Part shown: positions 9,092-17,280 of the stretch, one piece after another | Layout: each line of letters opens with the position of its first letter | Position numbering within the stretch: position 1 is the first letter of the stretch | NCBI GenBank assembly: GCA_050247515.1 | Contig: JBFWUB010000005.1 | Span: 62,001 to 126,000, forward strand | Origin: RAM1 sp050247515 | GTDB lineage: Bacteria > Pseudomonadota > Gammaproteobacteria > Burkholderiales > Burkholderiaceae_C | Length of the DNA stretch: 64,000 nt | Direction: 5' to 3' | Position numbers and translations under genes: made by a program | The notes under the pieces: generated by a model | Databases searched by the model: none | Told to the model about the DNA's origin: nothing | What the model saw: the letters and a program-made list of their open reading frames with translations, nothing else

Positions 9092-10540
9092 ATGGACGCG
9101 CCAACCACATCATCCCAACCGCCAGGCGCGCTGACGCCCGCCCTGGCCGCCGAGCTGGCCGCGTTGCTGGGCGATCGCTTCACGCTCAACACGGCCGTGC
9201 GCCGCCAGCACGGCAGCGACGAATCCAGCTACCCGTGCATGCCGCCCGACGCGGTGGTCTGGCCGGAGTCCACCGGCGAAGTCGCCGCCATCGTGCGGCT
9301 GTGCGCGCTGCATGCGACGCCGGTGGTGGCGTTCGGCGTGGGTTCGTCGGTGGAGGGCCATGTGCTGGCCCTGCACGGCGGCGTCTGCGTCAACCTGTCG
9401 CGAATGAACCGCGTGCTGTCCATCGACCCGCAGGATCTGAGTTGCACCGCGCAGGCCGGCGTGACGCGCGAGGCGCTGAACAGCGCGCTGGCGGACAGCG
9501 GGTTCTTCTTCTCGGTGGACCCGGGCGCAGATGCCACCCTGGGCGGCATGGTGGCCACCGGGGCATCGGGCACAAACACGGTGCGCTACGGCACCATGCG
9601 CGACAACCTGCTGTCGCTGACCGTGGTGCTGGCCGACGGCGAGGTCGTGCGCACCGCGCGGCGCGCGCGCAAAAGCTCGGCCGGCTACAACCTCACCCAG
9701 CTGTTCGCGGGTTCCGAGGGCACGCTGGGCATCATCACCGAGGTCACGGTCCGTCTGCACCCGCAGCCCGAGGCGATTGCGGCGGCCGTGGTCCACTTCC
9801 CCAGCGTTGGCCAGGCGGTGCAGGCCGTGATCCAGGCGCTGCAGATGGGTGTGCCGCTGGCGCGCGCCGAGCTGCTGGACGCACTGACCATGCGAGCCAT
9901 CAACGCCCACAGCCATACGGGTCTGCCAGAACAGCCTACGCTGTTCCTGGAGTTCTGCGGATCCGACGCGCAGGTGCGCGAACAGACCGGCGTGATGCAG
10001 GCCATCATGGCCGAGCATGAAGGCGGCGGCTTCCAGTGGGCCACGCGGCCCGAAGAGCGACGACGCCTGTGGACGCCGCGCCACCACGCCTACTTTGCCT
10101 GCCTGCAGCTTCGCCCCGGCAGCCGCGCCGTGTCTACCGACGCCTGCGTGCCGCTGTCGCGGCTGGCGGACTGCGTGGTCGAAACGGTCGCCGACATCGA
10201 CGCCAGCGGGCTTGTTGCGCCGGTGTTTGGCCATGTGGGTGACGGCAACTTTCACTGCGTTGTGCTGGTCGACACGGCCGACCCCGGCGAGGTAGCGCGG
10301 GCCGAGGCGCTGGCCCACCGGCTGGTGCGCCGCGCAATCGCCATGGACGGCACCTGCAGCGGCGAGCACGGCGTGGGCCTGCACAAGATCGCCTACCTGG
10401 AAGAAGAGCATGGCACGGCCGGGGTGGGGCTGATGCGCCGGATCAAGCAGGCCCTGGACCCGCGGAACCTGATGAACCCCGGCAAGGTGGTGCTCCCTGC
10501 ACCGGTGGCGGCCGCAACTACAACGCGGGAGGCCACATGA
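9092..10540 (+). CDS. FAD-binding D-lactate/glycolate dehydrogenase-type oxidoreductase
   Basis: This 482-residue VAO/PCMH flavoprotein is of the GlcD/DLD type and oxidises D-2-hydroxy acids (probably D-lactate or glycolate), passing electrons to the respiratory chain or a cytochrome. The FAD fold is seen in FGVGSSVEGHVLALHGGVC, DPGADATLGGMVATGASGTN and GSEGTLGIITEVTVRLHPQ. The C-terminal substrate domain carries HVGDGNFHC and the catalytic-region GEHGVGLHKI. The length is close to cytochrome-type D-lactate dehydrogenases. A GGAG site precedes the ATG. No glcE or glcF is adjacent, which favours D-lactate dehydrogenase over the three-subunit glycolate oxidase. The next gene overlaps by 4 nt. 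Confidence 0.87.
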   Translation: MDAPTTSSQPPGALTPALAAELAALLGDRFTLNTAVRRQHGSDESSYPCMPPDAVVWPESTGEVAAIVRLCALHATPVVAFGVGSSVEGHVLALHGGVCVNLSRMNRVLSIDPQDLSCTAQAGVTREALNSALADSGFFFSVDPGADATLGGMVATGASGTNTVRYGTMRDNLLSLTVVLADGEVVRTARRARKSSAGYNLTQLFAGSEGTLGIITEVTVRLHPQPEAIAAAVVHFPSVGQAVQAVIQALQMGVPLARAELLDALTMRAINAHSHTGLPEQPTLFLEFCGSDAQVREQTGVMQAIMAEHEGGGFQWATRPEERRRLWTPRHHAYFACLQLRPGSRAVSTDACVPLSRLADCVVETVADIDASGLVAPVFGHVGDGNFHCVVLVDTADPGEVARAEALAHRLVRRAIAMDGTCSGEHGVGLHKIAYLEEEHGTAGVGLMRRIKQALDPRNLMNPGKVVLPAPVAAATTTREAT

Positions 10541-10992
10541 AACGACGCAGCCTGCCGTCCGGCCTGCCCGCACGCGCCCAGACTCCGGCAGCCGAGCCCG
10601 GCGAGGTGGGCCGCGTCGTCACCCGGCGGCGCACGCTGGGCATCAGCCGCATTGCCCTGGCGCATGAAAACGAGCCTTTCAGCCATGGCATCCGCAGGCA
10701 GGTGGACGAAGCCGTGCAGCCCGACGACGCCACCACCGCTGCCTTGCTGCGGTTGCTGGAGCGCAACATGCGGCTGGGCCAGCACAAGCTGGCGCTGCGT
10801 CACTGGCTGATGCTGCGCGAACGCCGCGCGAGCGTGCCCGCACACCTGGTGTCGTACTGCGAACAGGCGCGTGGGCGCTGTTCATCGCGCGAGCTGGCGG
10901 TCATCGAATCAGCCGTTGCCGCCTGGGTTGCCATGTGCTCGCCGCGATCGCGCTGGTGGCTGCACCTTCAGCCGGGCGAAGCCGTGCATTGA
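10537..10992 (+). CDS. Hypothetical protein overlapping the FAD oxidase gene
   Basis: This is a basic, mostly helical 151-residue protein I do not recognise. Its ATG overlaps the upstream TGA (ATGA), which implies translational coupling. There is no signal peptide or membrane segment. The middle (ALLRLLERNMRLGQHKLALRHWLML) looks like one amphipathic helix pair. The first 40 residues are rich in Arg and Pro, and the C terminus has a Trp pair. A role linked to the dehydrogenase is only suggested by position. Confidence 0.55.
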   Translation: MKRRSLPSGLPARAQTPAAEPGEVGRVVTRRRTLGISRIALAHENEPFSHGIRRQVDEAVQPDDATTAALLRLLERNMRLGQHKLALRHWLMLRERRASVPAHLVSYCEQARGRCSSRELAVIESAVAAWVAMCSPRSRWWLHLQPGEAVH

Positions 10993-11012
10993 CGCCGCCG
11001 GCTTGCGCAGCC

Positions 11013-11654
11013 CTACGGCGCCACCAACGCCATGCGCCGGCGGATGCGCGCGGCCTCGTTGCCCGCGCCTGCCGCTTCGGCCCGCTGGGCCTGCACGCCC
11101 AGCCAGGCCAGCAGCGGGCGGCGCCAGCCCTGGGCTGATGCGGTGTCCACGGCCTGCGCGATCACGTCGGGGCTGGCGCGGCCCATGCGCATCAGCACAC
11201 CGGCCGCGACCAGGCGCGACAGCGGATCGGCCACGGCCTTGACCGCGTCTGGGCCGCCCGCCAGCACGGCGCGCTGCGGCGCAGGCAAAAGGGCCGCGTC
11301 CTGCGGCTGGGCCTGCCCGGCCAGGTAAGCGGCATAGGCGCGCTCGGCTGCGGGCGCGTCCTGGCGCAGCGGCTCGAAGCCCAGGCAAGGCTCGAACACC
11401 AGGCTGGCCACCTGCACGGCGCAGCGCAGCAGCTCGGCCCGCGCAACCTGTTCGGGCTGGCCCGTGGACGACAGCGCGCGGCGCGCACGGGCGAACTCGG
11501 CCGCCTCCACACGCGTGTTGCCGCTCATGTACGCGGCGGTGAAATCGTCGAGCGCGCCGCGGGCGCTCATCTGCCAGTCGGGCGTGGGCGGTGTGTTGCT
11601 GCAGGCGGCCAGCACGGCAGCCGACACCAGCGCGGTAAAGGTCGTGCGGGTCAT
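11013..11654 (-). CDS. Lipoprotein of the MCE transport operon
   Basis: This 213-residue lipoprotein starts at the ATG at 11654 (MTRTTFTALVSAAVLAAC), giving a clean lipobox VLAAC; the longer in-frame start would put a charged stretch before the signal. The ATG overlaps the stop of the MCE gene by 4 nt. The mature part is Ala-rich and helical. It sits where an outer-membrane auxiliary lipoprotein of MCE systems is usually found, but it is mostly alpha-helical and does not look like the beta-rich PqiC/ABC-auxiliary fold. I therefore name it by position only. Confidence 0.75.
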   Translation of the reverse strand: MTRTTFTALVSAAVLAACSNTPPTPDWQMSARGALDDFTAAYMSGNTRVEAAEFARARRALSSTGQPEQVARAELLRCAVQVASLVFEPCLGFEPLRQDAPAAERAYAAYLAGQAQPQDAALLPAPQRAVLAGGPDAVKAVADPLSRLVAAGVLMRMGRASPDVIAQAVDTASAQGWRRPLLAWLGVQAQRAEAAGAGNEAARIRRRMALVAP

Positions 11655-12658
11655 GGCAGCTTGATCTCCGTGTCGCGCTTGAACGGCCACTTGCGGTTGA
11701 TCTCGTTGATCAGGCCTTCGACCTTGCGCAGGTTGGCTTCCACCTCGGCGCGCAGCGTGCCCAGGTCTTCGGTGGCCACGCGGGCATTGGCGCCCACGGC
11801 CTTGGCCTCCACCAGCACGGCGTCCATCTTTTTCAGGCTTTCGCGCGTGTCGGCCAGCAGCGCGTTCACCTGGCCGATCGCGGCCTTCACATCAGGCACC
11901 ACGCCTTGCGGGCCGAACACCTGCGTGTCGGCCTTGGCGGCGATGCCGTCGGCCTTGATGACCAGCCCGTCCAGCCGCGCCAGCAGCGTGTTGGTGCGGT
12001 CCAGCGCCAGGATGAGCTTTTGCGCGTCGGTGTCGTTGCCGGTCAGCACGCCCAGGGCGCCGCGCGGCCCGTTGAGCTTTTCGGTCATCGCCTGCAGGTT
12101 GGCCAGGCTGGCGCCCAGGGGCCCTTCCTTGGCGGCCAGCGCGTTCAGGTTGTCCAGCAGTTCCTTGGCCGCGGACACCACGCGCGGGATCTCGGCCGAT
12201 GCGTCACCGCGCAGCACCTGGCGCACGGCGCCGTCGGGCAGCGGCGGGTCGGTCAGCACGCCGCTGTAGGCGCGGATGTTGGTGTTGCCCACCACGCCGC
12301 GCACCAGCGTGAACACGCTGGACTGGCGCAGCCAGTGCGCGTCGCGCGTGGGCACGTCGATCAGGATGCGGGCGTTGCCGTCCTCGGCCAGCTCGATGCG
12401 GCGCACCCGCCCGATGGGAAAGCCCGAGAACGTGAGGTTCATGCCCACCACCACGCCCTCGGAATCGTCGGCCACCAGCACCAGGCGCTGCGTGGTCTCG
12501 AACGCGCCGCGCGAATACAGCAGGTACAGCACGGAAGCCCCCACCAGCAGCGCCGTGAACACCAGCAGCAGCAAGGCCTTGAATTCCACGTTCTTCACCG
12601 GCGGCGGTGACGGCAGCGGCGGGTCGGACGGGTCAGCGGGGGTCTGGGTTGGGCTCAT
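11651..12658 (-). CDS. MlaD/MCE family substrate-binding protein
   Basis: This 335-residue protein has one N-terminal transmembrane anchor (about residues 27-48) and one MCE domain (about 55-135: LVADDSEGVVVGMNLTFSGF, IGRVRRIELAEDG). A long helical region with SLKKMDAVLVEAKAVGANAR-type heptads follows to the C terminus. MCE proteins form hexameric rings that carry lipids across the periplasm together with a MlaE permease and a MlaF ATPase. It lies 7 nt downstream of the permease gene and upstream of the lipoprotein gene. Longer than MlaD (about 180), it resembles the single-domain, long-helix MCE proteins of Burkholderiales. Confidence 0.9.
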   Translation of the reverse strand: MSPTQTPADPSDPPLPSPPPVKNVEFKALLLLVFTALLVGASVLYLLYSRGAFETTQRLVLVADDSEGVVVGMNLTFSGFPIGRVRRIELAEDGNARILIDVPTRDAHWLRQSSVFTLVRGVVGNTNIRAYSGVLTDPPLPDGAVRQVLRGDASAEIPRVVSAAKELLDNLNALAAKEGPLGASLANLQAMTEKLNGPRGALGVLTGNDTDAQKLILALDRTNTLLARLDGLVIKADGIAAKADTQVFGPQGVVPDVKAAIGQVNALLADTRESLKKMDAVLVEAKAVGANARVATEDLGTLRAEVEANLRKVEGLINEINRKWPFKRDTEIKLP

Positions 12659-12665
12659 CGGGAAT

Positions 12666-13463
12666 TCAATAGTAATTGCCGACCAGTGACACCACCTCGA
12701 TCAGCACCAGCACGGCAAACACCCGCACCAGGCCCTGCAGCTCGTCACTGGTGCGCCAGCCGGCCACGTTGCTCTCGTACAGGCCGGCGGCCATGGGCAT
12801 GAGCGACACGGCCAGACTGAAAAACAGCGTCTTGAGCACGAACACCAGCGTGACCGCCGGGTTGAACACCTGGCCGAACATGCGCGTGTACGCCGGCAGC
12901 CCCGCCGCCGTGAAGCCATACACCGCCAGGTAGGCCAGCACCATGGCCACCACGCAGCTCAGCGCGGCCAGCGTGATGACCGAGAACATGCCCGCCACCA
13001 CGCGCGGCAGCAGCTCGCGGCCCACCGGGTCCACGCCCTGCGCGCGCATGGCATCAAAGACGCCGCGCCGGCGCATCTGTGCCAGTTCCGCCCCGTTGGG
13101 AATCGTGCAGCGCAGCGCCACGAACAGGGCCGCCGTCAGCGGGATCAGCTCCAGCACCAGCACGCGGATGACCATTTCCATCGCGTACTGCGTGAGGCCG
13201 TAGCTCAGCGCCGTGACCACCACGATGCGCGTGATCACCAGGCTGACCAGCGCGCACAGCACGGTGAACCAGGTGAGCACCGGCGCCGTGTCCAGGTAGA
13301 TGTGGCGCGCCATGGCCTGCCGGCTGGCTGCGCCGTAGCTGGACGGCGACAGCGCCAGCACCACCATCAGCGCGCCAAAGTGCACGATGCGCCACCAGGC
13401 CACCGCCCAGCGCCAGGGCGTGCGGGCCGCGCGGTGCAGCGAATCATTCACCTGGGGGGTCAT
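12666..13463 (-). CDS. MlaE family ABC transporter permease
   Basis: This 265-residue inner-membrane permease has five or six hydrophobic segments. The MlaE family core is visible: VLELIPLTAALFVALRCTIPNGAE, the coupling segment FDAMRAQGVDPVGRELLPRV, and the C-terminal FSLAVSLMPMAAGLYESNVAGW. It should act with an MCE protein and an ATPase to move phospholipids between membranes. The start at 13463 (MTPQVNDSLHR) is preferred over one seven residues earlier. It begins the leftward operon. No MlaF-type ATPase gene is found on either side, so the ATPase must be encoded elsewhere. Confidence 0.9.
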   Translation of the reverse strand: MTPQVNDSLHRAARTPWRWAVAWWRIVHFGALMVVLALSPSSYGAASRQAMARHIYLDTAPVLTWFTVLCALVSLVITRIVVVTALSYGLTQYAMEMVIRVLVLELIPLTAALFVALRCTIPNGAELAQMRRRGVFDAMRAQGVDPVGRELLPRVVAGMFSVITLAALSCVVAMVLAYLAVYGFTAAGLPAYTRMFGQVFNPAVTLVFVLKTLFFSLAVSLMPMAAGLYESNVAGWRTSDELQGLVRVFAVLVLIEVVSLVGNYY

Positions 13464-13510
13464 GCATCCATGATAGCGGCGCACCCCGCGGCCGTGGGCG
13501 ATTCAGGCGC

Positions 13511-13552
13511 TTGACATGCATCAAGGCGCAATGGGCAGGCTCTGCCTACAGT
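13511..13552 (+). promoter_or_regulatory. FNR/ANR-type class II promoter of the MBL di-iron gene
   Basis: TTGAC-ATGC-ATCAA (13511-13524) matches nine of ten bases of the FNR/ANR consensus. A TACAGT hexamer at 13547-13552 can serve as the -10. With that spacing the box is centred at -41.5, the standard class II position, and the leader to the ATG at 13586 is about 27 nt. Position and sequence are seen; regulation by an Fnr/Anr protein is inferred. Confidence 0.6.
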
Positions 13553-13585
13553 GAGGTACCCCCACAGCCTGCCCGGAACAAGACC

Positions 13586-14407
13586 ATGGCCATCGAACTG
13601 TTTCGCAACGACAACCACGCCTGCCTGATGTTCACCGACCTGATTGAAGAGGACGGCCAGGCCGTGCAGGCCAACCAGTTCCTGATCGTGGACAACGGCA
13701 CCGGCGCCGTGATTGATCCGGGCGGCAACCTGGCGTTCAATGACCTGTTCCTCACGATGTCGCAGCACTTTTCGCCCAACAAGCTGAGTTACCTGATCGC
13801 CTCGCACGCGGACCCGGACATCATCGCCTCGCTGGACCGCTGGATGACCTCCACCCAGGCCAGGCTGGTCATTTCGCGCATTTGGGAGCGCTTTGCACCG
13901 CACTTCACCAAGGCGGGCAAGACAGTGGACCGGGTGATCGGCGTGCCCGACGCGGGCGCCAGGCTGCCGCTGGGCAAGAGCGAGCTGTGGCTTTTGCCCG
14001 CGCACTTCATGCATTCCGAGGGCAACTTCCACTTCTACGACCCCGTCAGCAAGATCCTGTTTACCGGCGATCTGGCGGTGTCCATGATGTCGGGCAAGGA
14101 CGCCGGCAAACCCGTGACCGACCTGAAGGCCCACATCCCGCTGATGGAGGGTTTTCACCGGCGCTACATGGTGTCCAACAAGATCCTTCGGCTGTGGGCG
14201 CGCATGGCGCGCCAGCTGGACATCAGCATGCTGGTACCCCAGCACGGCGCCCCCATCCAGGGGCGCCAGGCGATCAACGATTTCTTTGACTGGATTGAAA
14301 CCCTGATGTGCGGCGTGGACCTGTTTGACGACCGGGCCTATCAGTTGCCCACGGCCTGGATCGACCCGGCAAGCGGGCGCACGGGGCCCGCGTTGCGCGT
14401 TGCCTAG
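13586..14407 (+). CDS. MBL-fold di-iron protein, flavodiiron-like, without flavodoxin domain
   Basis: This 273-residue metallo-beta-lactamase-fold protein is of the flavodiiron/oxygen-binding di-iron (ODP) type. Likely metal ligands are H74, D76 and D78 in SHADPD, H143 in MHSEGN, D162 in FTGD and H220 in PQHG. The second His of the usual HxExDH motif is Ile here. There is no flavodoxin or rubredoxin domain, so it resembles the stand-alone ODP proteins that bind O2 or NO as sensors rather than the full NO/O2 reductases. The start at 13586 follows a GGAA site. The FNR-like promoter fits induction at low oxygen. Function is inferred from the family. Confidence 0.8.
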   Translation: MAIELFRNDNHACLMFTDLIEEDGQAVQANQFLIVDNGTGAVIDPGGNLAFNDLFLTMSQHFSPNKLSYLIASHADPDIIASLDRWMTSTQARLVISRIWERFAPHFTKAGKTVDRVIGVPDAGARLPLGKSELWLLPAHFMHSEGNFHFYDPVSKILFTGDLAVSMMSGKDAGKPVTDLKAHIPLMEGFHRRYMVSNKILRLWARMARQLDISMLVPQHGAPIQGRQAINDFFDWIETLMCGVDLFDDRAYQLPTAWIDPASGRTGPALRVA

Positions 14408-15348
14408 GGCAACACCGGCGACAGCGCCGCCGGCCCCCAGCGCAACGGCAATGCCGACAGCGCATGCCGCATGGCCAGCACCCGCAGTACCAGCAGCCGC
14501 TGGGCGCCCGGGTGGGCGGTGACTGCCGGGCCCTCCCACAACAGCTCGGCGCTGGCTGCTACTTGCAGCAGACCGCCCGTTTCAAAGTCAATGAACAGCA
14601 GGCCGCAGCGCGGGTTCAGGGCGATGTTGCCCAGCGTATTGAAGAAATGGTTGCCGTTGTAGTCGGGCACCAGCAGGCTGCCGTCTTCGGCCATGCGCAC
14701 AAATCCGGGTCGCCCGCCACGGTGCGAGACGTCCACGCCGTGTGACGACGCGCCGCCTCGATGCGCTGCGGAGTGCGCTGCGGGGTGCGCCGTGGCAATG
14801 AAGAAGGTGTCGGCCGCCGCGATGATGCGCCGCGCGGTGTCATCCAGCGACGCGGCTTCCCGCACAGCGCCTGCCGCCCACGGGCCGGCCCAGGTGGCCT
14901 CTCGCGCCTGGATGTACTTGGGGCAGTTGCCAAAGCTTTGCGACACTTGCACGCTGAAGCCGTGCCCATCGGCCGCGCTCACCACGCCGTTCAGGCGATT
15001 GCGCCGGCGCGTGTGCGGCTCAATGCCCAGCAAACCCACCGGATGGCCCGCAGCCAACCCTTCCAGGGGCGAGCGTACGACCAGCTGCAGCGGGTCCGGC
15101 GACTGCACAAACCCCGGCGGCCCGGCCAGCGCATGTGCCCGCGGCTGGCCCTGCGCGTCCAGCGCGCCCACCACCAGCCAGGGCAGCTGCGCGAAGAAGC
15201 TGCGGTGCTGATCGGGCATGAAGCTGCGTATCACCCGCGGCCCGGCCACCGACAGCGTGCCAAAGGCGCCCGTCTCGTGCTGCAGCGCCTTTTCGCCCTC
15301 GTGAAACGGCTCGGCAATGACGGGGTAAGGCGCGGCGGGTGAGGTCAT
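14404..15348 (-). CDS. Pyridoxamine 5'-phosphate oxidase (PPOX) family protein
   Basis: This 314-residue protein has two halves related to the FMN-binding split-barrel: one around WLVVGALDAQGQPRAHALAG and one around PDYNGNHFFNTLGNIALNPR with GLLFIDFETGGLL, a typical PPOX dimer strand. The layout is that of the longer PPOX family proteins described as flavin-dependent oxidoreductases, sometimes fused to ferredoxin domains, which are absent here. The start at 15348 (MTSPAAPYPVIAEPFHEGE) is chosen over one 87 residues upstream that overlaps the gor promoter region. Its stop shares the tetramer CTAG with the convergent MBL gene. Confidence 0.82.
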   Translation of the reverse strand: MTSPAAPYPVIAEPFHEGEKALQHETGAFGTLSVAGPRVIRSFMPDQHRSFFAQLPWLVVGALDAQGQPRAHALAGPPGFVQSPDPLQLVVRSPLEGLAAGHPVGLLGIEPHTRRRNRLNGVVSAADGHGFSVQVSQSFGNCPKYIQAREATWAGPWAAGAVREAASLDDTARRIIAAADTFFIATAHPAAHSAAHRGGASSHGVDVSHRGGRPGFVRMAEDGSLLVPDYNGNHFFNTLGNIALNPRCGLLFIDFETGGLLQVAASAELLWEGPAVTAHPGAQRLLVLRVLAMRHALSALPLRWGPAALSPVLP

Positions 15349-15457
15349 GCCAACATTGTGTTGTCTGCGCGTGCCCGGTGCAAAGACCCTTCGCGCCGCG
15401 CTGACAGGCCGTCTGGATTCCAATCTTCCCGGGGGCGGGTAGCCCTGAAAGGACACC

Positions 15458-16840
15458 ATGAAGGACTTTGACTGCGACCTGTTCGTCATCGGCGGCGGCA
15501 GCGGCGGCGTGCGCGCCGCGCGCATGGCCGCGCAGCGCGGCGCGCGCGTGGTGCTGGCCGAGGCCGCCGCGCTGGGCGGCACCTGCGTGAACGTGGGTTG
15601 CATCCCCAAGAAGCTGTACAGCTATGCGGCCCACTACGCCGAAGCGTTCGAGGAAGCCGCGGGCTACGGCTGGACCGTGGGCGAAACGCAGTTTGACTGG
15701 GGCAAGCTCAAAGCCGCGCGCGCCAGGGAGATCACCCGCCTGAACGGCGTGTACGAGCAGCTGTTGCGCGGCGCGGGTGTGCGCCTGCTGCAAGGCTGGG
15801 CCACGCTGGCCGACGCGCACACGGTGCAGGTGCGCACGGCGGACGGTGACCAGCGCATCAGCGCCAGGCACATCCTCATTGCCACCGGCGGCACGCCGCT
15901 GGTGCCGGCGGTGGCGGGCCGCGAGCATGTGGTCACGTCCGACCACATGTTTGACTTGCCTGCCTTCCCCAAGCGCCTGCTGATCGTCGGGGGCGGCTAC
16001 ATCGCCTGCGAATTCGCGTCCATCTTCAACGGGCTGGGCGCGCAGGTCACGCAGGTGCAGCGCGCCGCGCGGGTGCTGGGCGGCTTTGACGCCGACGTGT
16101 CGGCCTTTGTGGCGCAGGAAATGCGCAAGCACGGCGTGGACCTGAAGCTCAACGCCACGGTCGCCGCCATTGAGAAGCGCGCCGACGGCCTGCTGGTCAC
16201 CCTGTCGGGCGGTGCCCAGGTTTTGGCCGACACCGTGCTGTATGCCACCGGGCGCTACCCCAACGTCGAGGGCCTGGGCCTGGACGCGGCGGGCGTGGCC
16301 TGCGATGACCGGCGAAGCATTGTGGTTGACAGGCACTACCGCACCCGTGTGCCGTCCATCTACGCCCTGGGCGACGTGTCCACCAAAAAGCAGCTCACGC
16401 CCGTGGCGCTGGGCGAGGCCATGGCGCTGGTGGACCATCTGTTTGGCCCGCCGGCCGGCAAGGCAGCCCGCCGGGTTGACTACGAGCTGATTCCCACGGC
16501 AGTGTTCACGCACCCCAACATCGGCACCGTCGGCCTCACCGAAGAGGAGGCACGCAGGCAGTTCAGGAACGTGGCCATCTACCGCAGCGAGTTCAAGGCA
16601 CTGAAGCACACGCTGTCGGGCAGCCAGGAGCGCACGCTGATGAAGCTGGTGGTCGATGCGGCCAGCGACCGCGTGGTGGGCCTGCACATGGTGGGCGCCG
16701 ACGCGGGCGAGATTGTTCAGGGGTTTGCCGTGGCCATGAAAGCCGGTGCGACCAAGGCTGTCTTTGACAGCACCGTGGGCATCCACCCCACGGCGGCCGA
16801 AGAATTTGTGACGATGCGCGAGCCGGCGCCGGCGGGCTGA
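15458..16840 (+). CDS. gor: Glutathione-disulfide reductase
   Basis: This 460-residue FAD/NADPH disulfide reductase reduces oxidised glutathione. The FAD motif is DLFVIGGGSGGVRAARMAA, the redox disulfide is in GGTCVNVGCIPKK, the NAD(P)-binding fold is LLIVGGGYIACEFASIF, and the second FAD motif is YALGDVS. The C-terminal interface has the catalytic His-Glu pair in GIHPTAAEEFVTMR. The GCIPKK active site and the length match Gor rather than lipoamide dehydrogenase, and no 2-oxoacid dehydrogenase genes are nearby. An AAAGGA site lies just before the ATG. Confidence 0.93.
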   Translation: MKDFDCDLFVIGGGSGGVRAARMAAQRGARVVLAEAAALGGTCVNVGCIPKKLYSYAAHYAEAFEEAAGYGWTVGETQFDWGKLKAARAREITRLNGVYEQLLRGAGVRLLQGWATLADAHTVQVRTADGDQRISARHILIATGGTPLVPAVAGREHVVTSDHMFDLPAFPKRLLIVGGGYIACEFASIFNGLGAQVTQVQRAARVLGGFDADVSAFVAQEMRKHGVDLKLNATVAAIEKRADGLLVTLSGGAQVLADTVLYATGRYPNVEGLGLDAAGVACDDRRSIVVDRHYRTRVPSIYALGDVSTKKQLTPVALGEAMALVDHLFGPPAGKAARRVDYELIPTAVFTHPNIGTVGLTEEEARRQFRNVAIYRSEFKALKHTLSGSQERTLMKLVVDAASDRVVGLHMVGADAGEIVQGFAVAMKAGATKAVFDSTVGIHPTAAEEFVTMREPAPAG

Positions 16841-17101
16841 TCAGGCCAGCACTTCGGTGCCGGGGCGCACGATGGGCGCGGGGTGATCTTCCGGCGCCAG
16901 GTACTTGGTCTTGCGGTCGATCTTGCCGTCCCAGGCGGCCAGCTCGGCGCTGGCGCTGCGGATCACGGCGCGGTCCAGCGGATGGCACTCCCGGTTGCGC
17001 AGCTGGTTCAGGGACTTGGAGCGGGCGATGGCGGCCTGGACACGCTGGGGGTCAACCATCAGGGCAAAGGGGTTGGCGGCAAGCATGGCGGTCGAATTCA
17101 T
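16841..17101 (-). CDS. Small hypothetical protein
   Basis: This 86-residue cytoplasmic protein starts behind a good AAGGAG site (complement of 17110-17115, 8 nt before ATG). It reads as mixed helix and loop: MLAANPFALMVDPQRVQAAI, then LNQLRNRECHPLDR and a Lys-rich AAWDGKIDRKTKYLAP. I recognise no domain. The NPFALMVDPQRV start recalls small proteins I associate with Burkholderiales, which supports a real gene. It faces gor convergently, with stop codons abutting. Confidence 0.65.
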   Translation of the reverse strand: MNSTAMLAANPFALMVDPQRVQAAIARSKSLNQLRNRECHPLDRAVIRSASAELAAWDGKIDRKTKYLAPEDHPAPIVRPGTEVLA

Positions 17102-17226
17102 GTAGTCGGCTCCTTGTTCATTTCAGAAAACACCGTGTTGGCCGGTGTGTGAGGCCACTGTAGGCAAGGGCCGGGGTGCGGCGCAGTCGGCCAAGCCCGT
17201 CACAGCTTGTAGGGATTTGTCTGACA

Positions 17227-17255
17227 GGGTCACAAAACGCTGCCGCGCGTGACCC
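17227..17255. promoter_or_regulatory. Inverted repeat upstream of amn
   Basis: GGGTCAC (17227-17233) and GTGACCC (17249-17255) form perfect 7-bp arms about two helical turns apart. They lie 26 nt before the chosen amn start, in a position suited to an operator. No clear Pho box was found. The factor is unknown. Confidence 0.3.
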
Positions 17256-17280
17256 ATTGCACAAAATGCACAATGAAGGC

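Noticed and set aside
15020..16786. A 588-codon minus-strand frame opposite gor
   Set aside because: The composition is typical of an antisense shadow and the region is fully explained by glutathione reductase.
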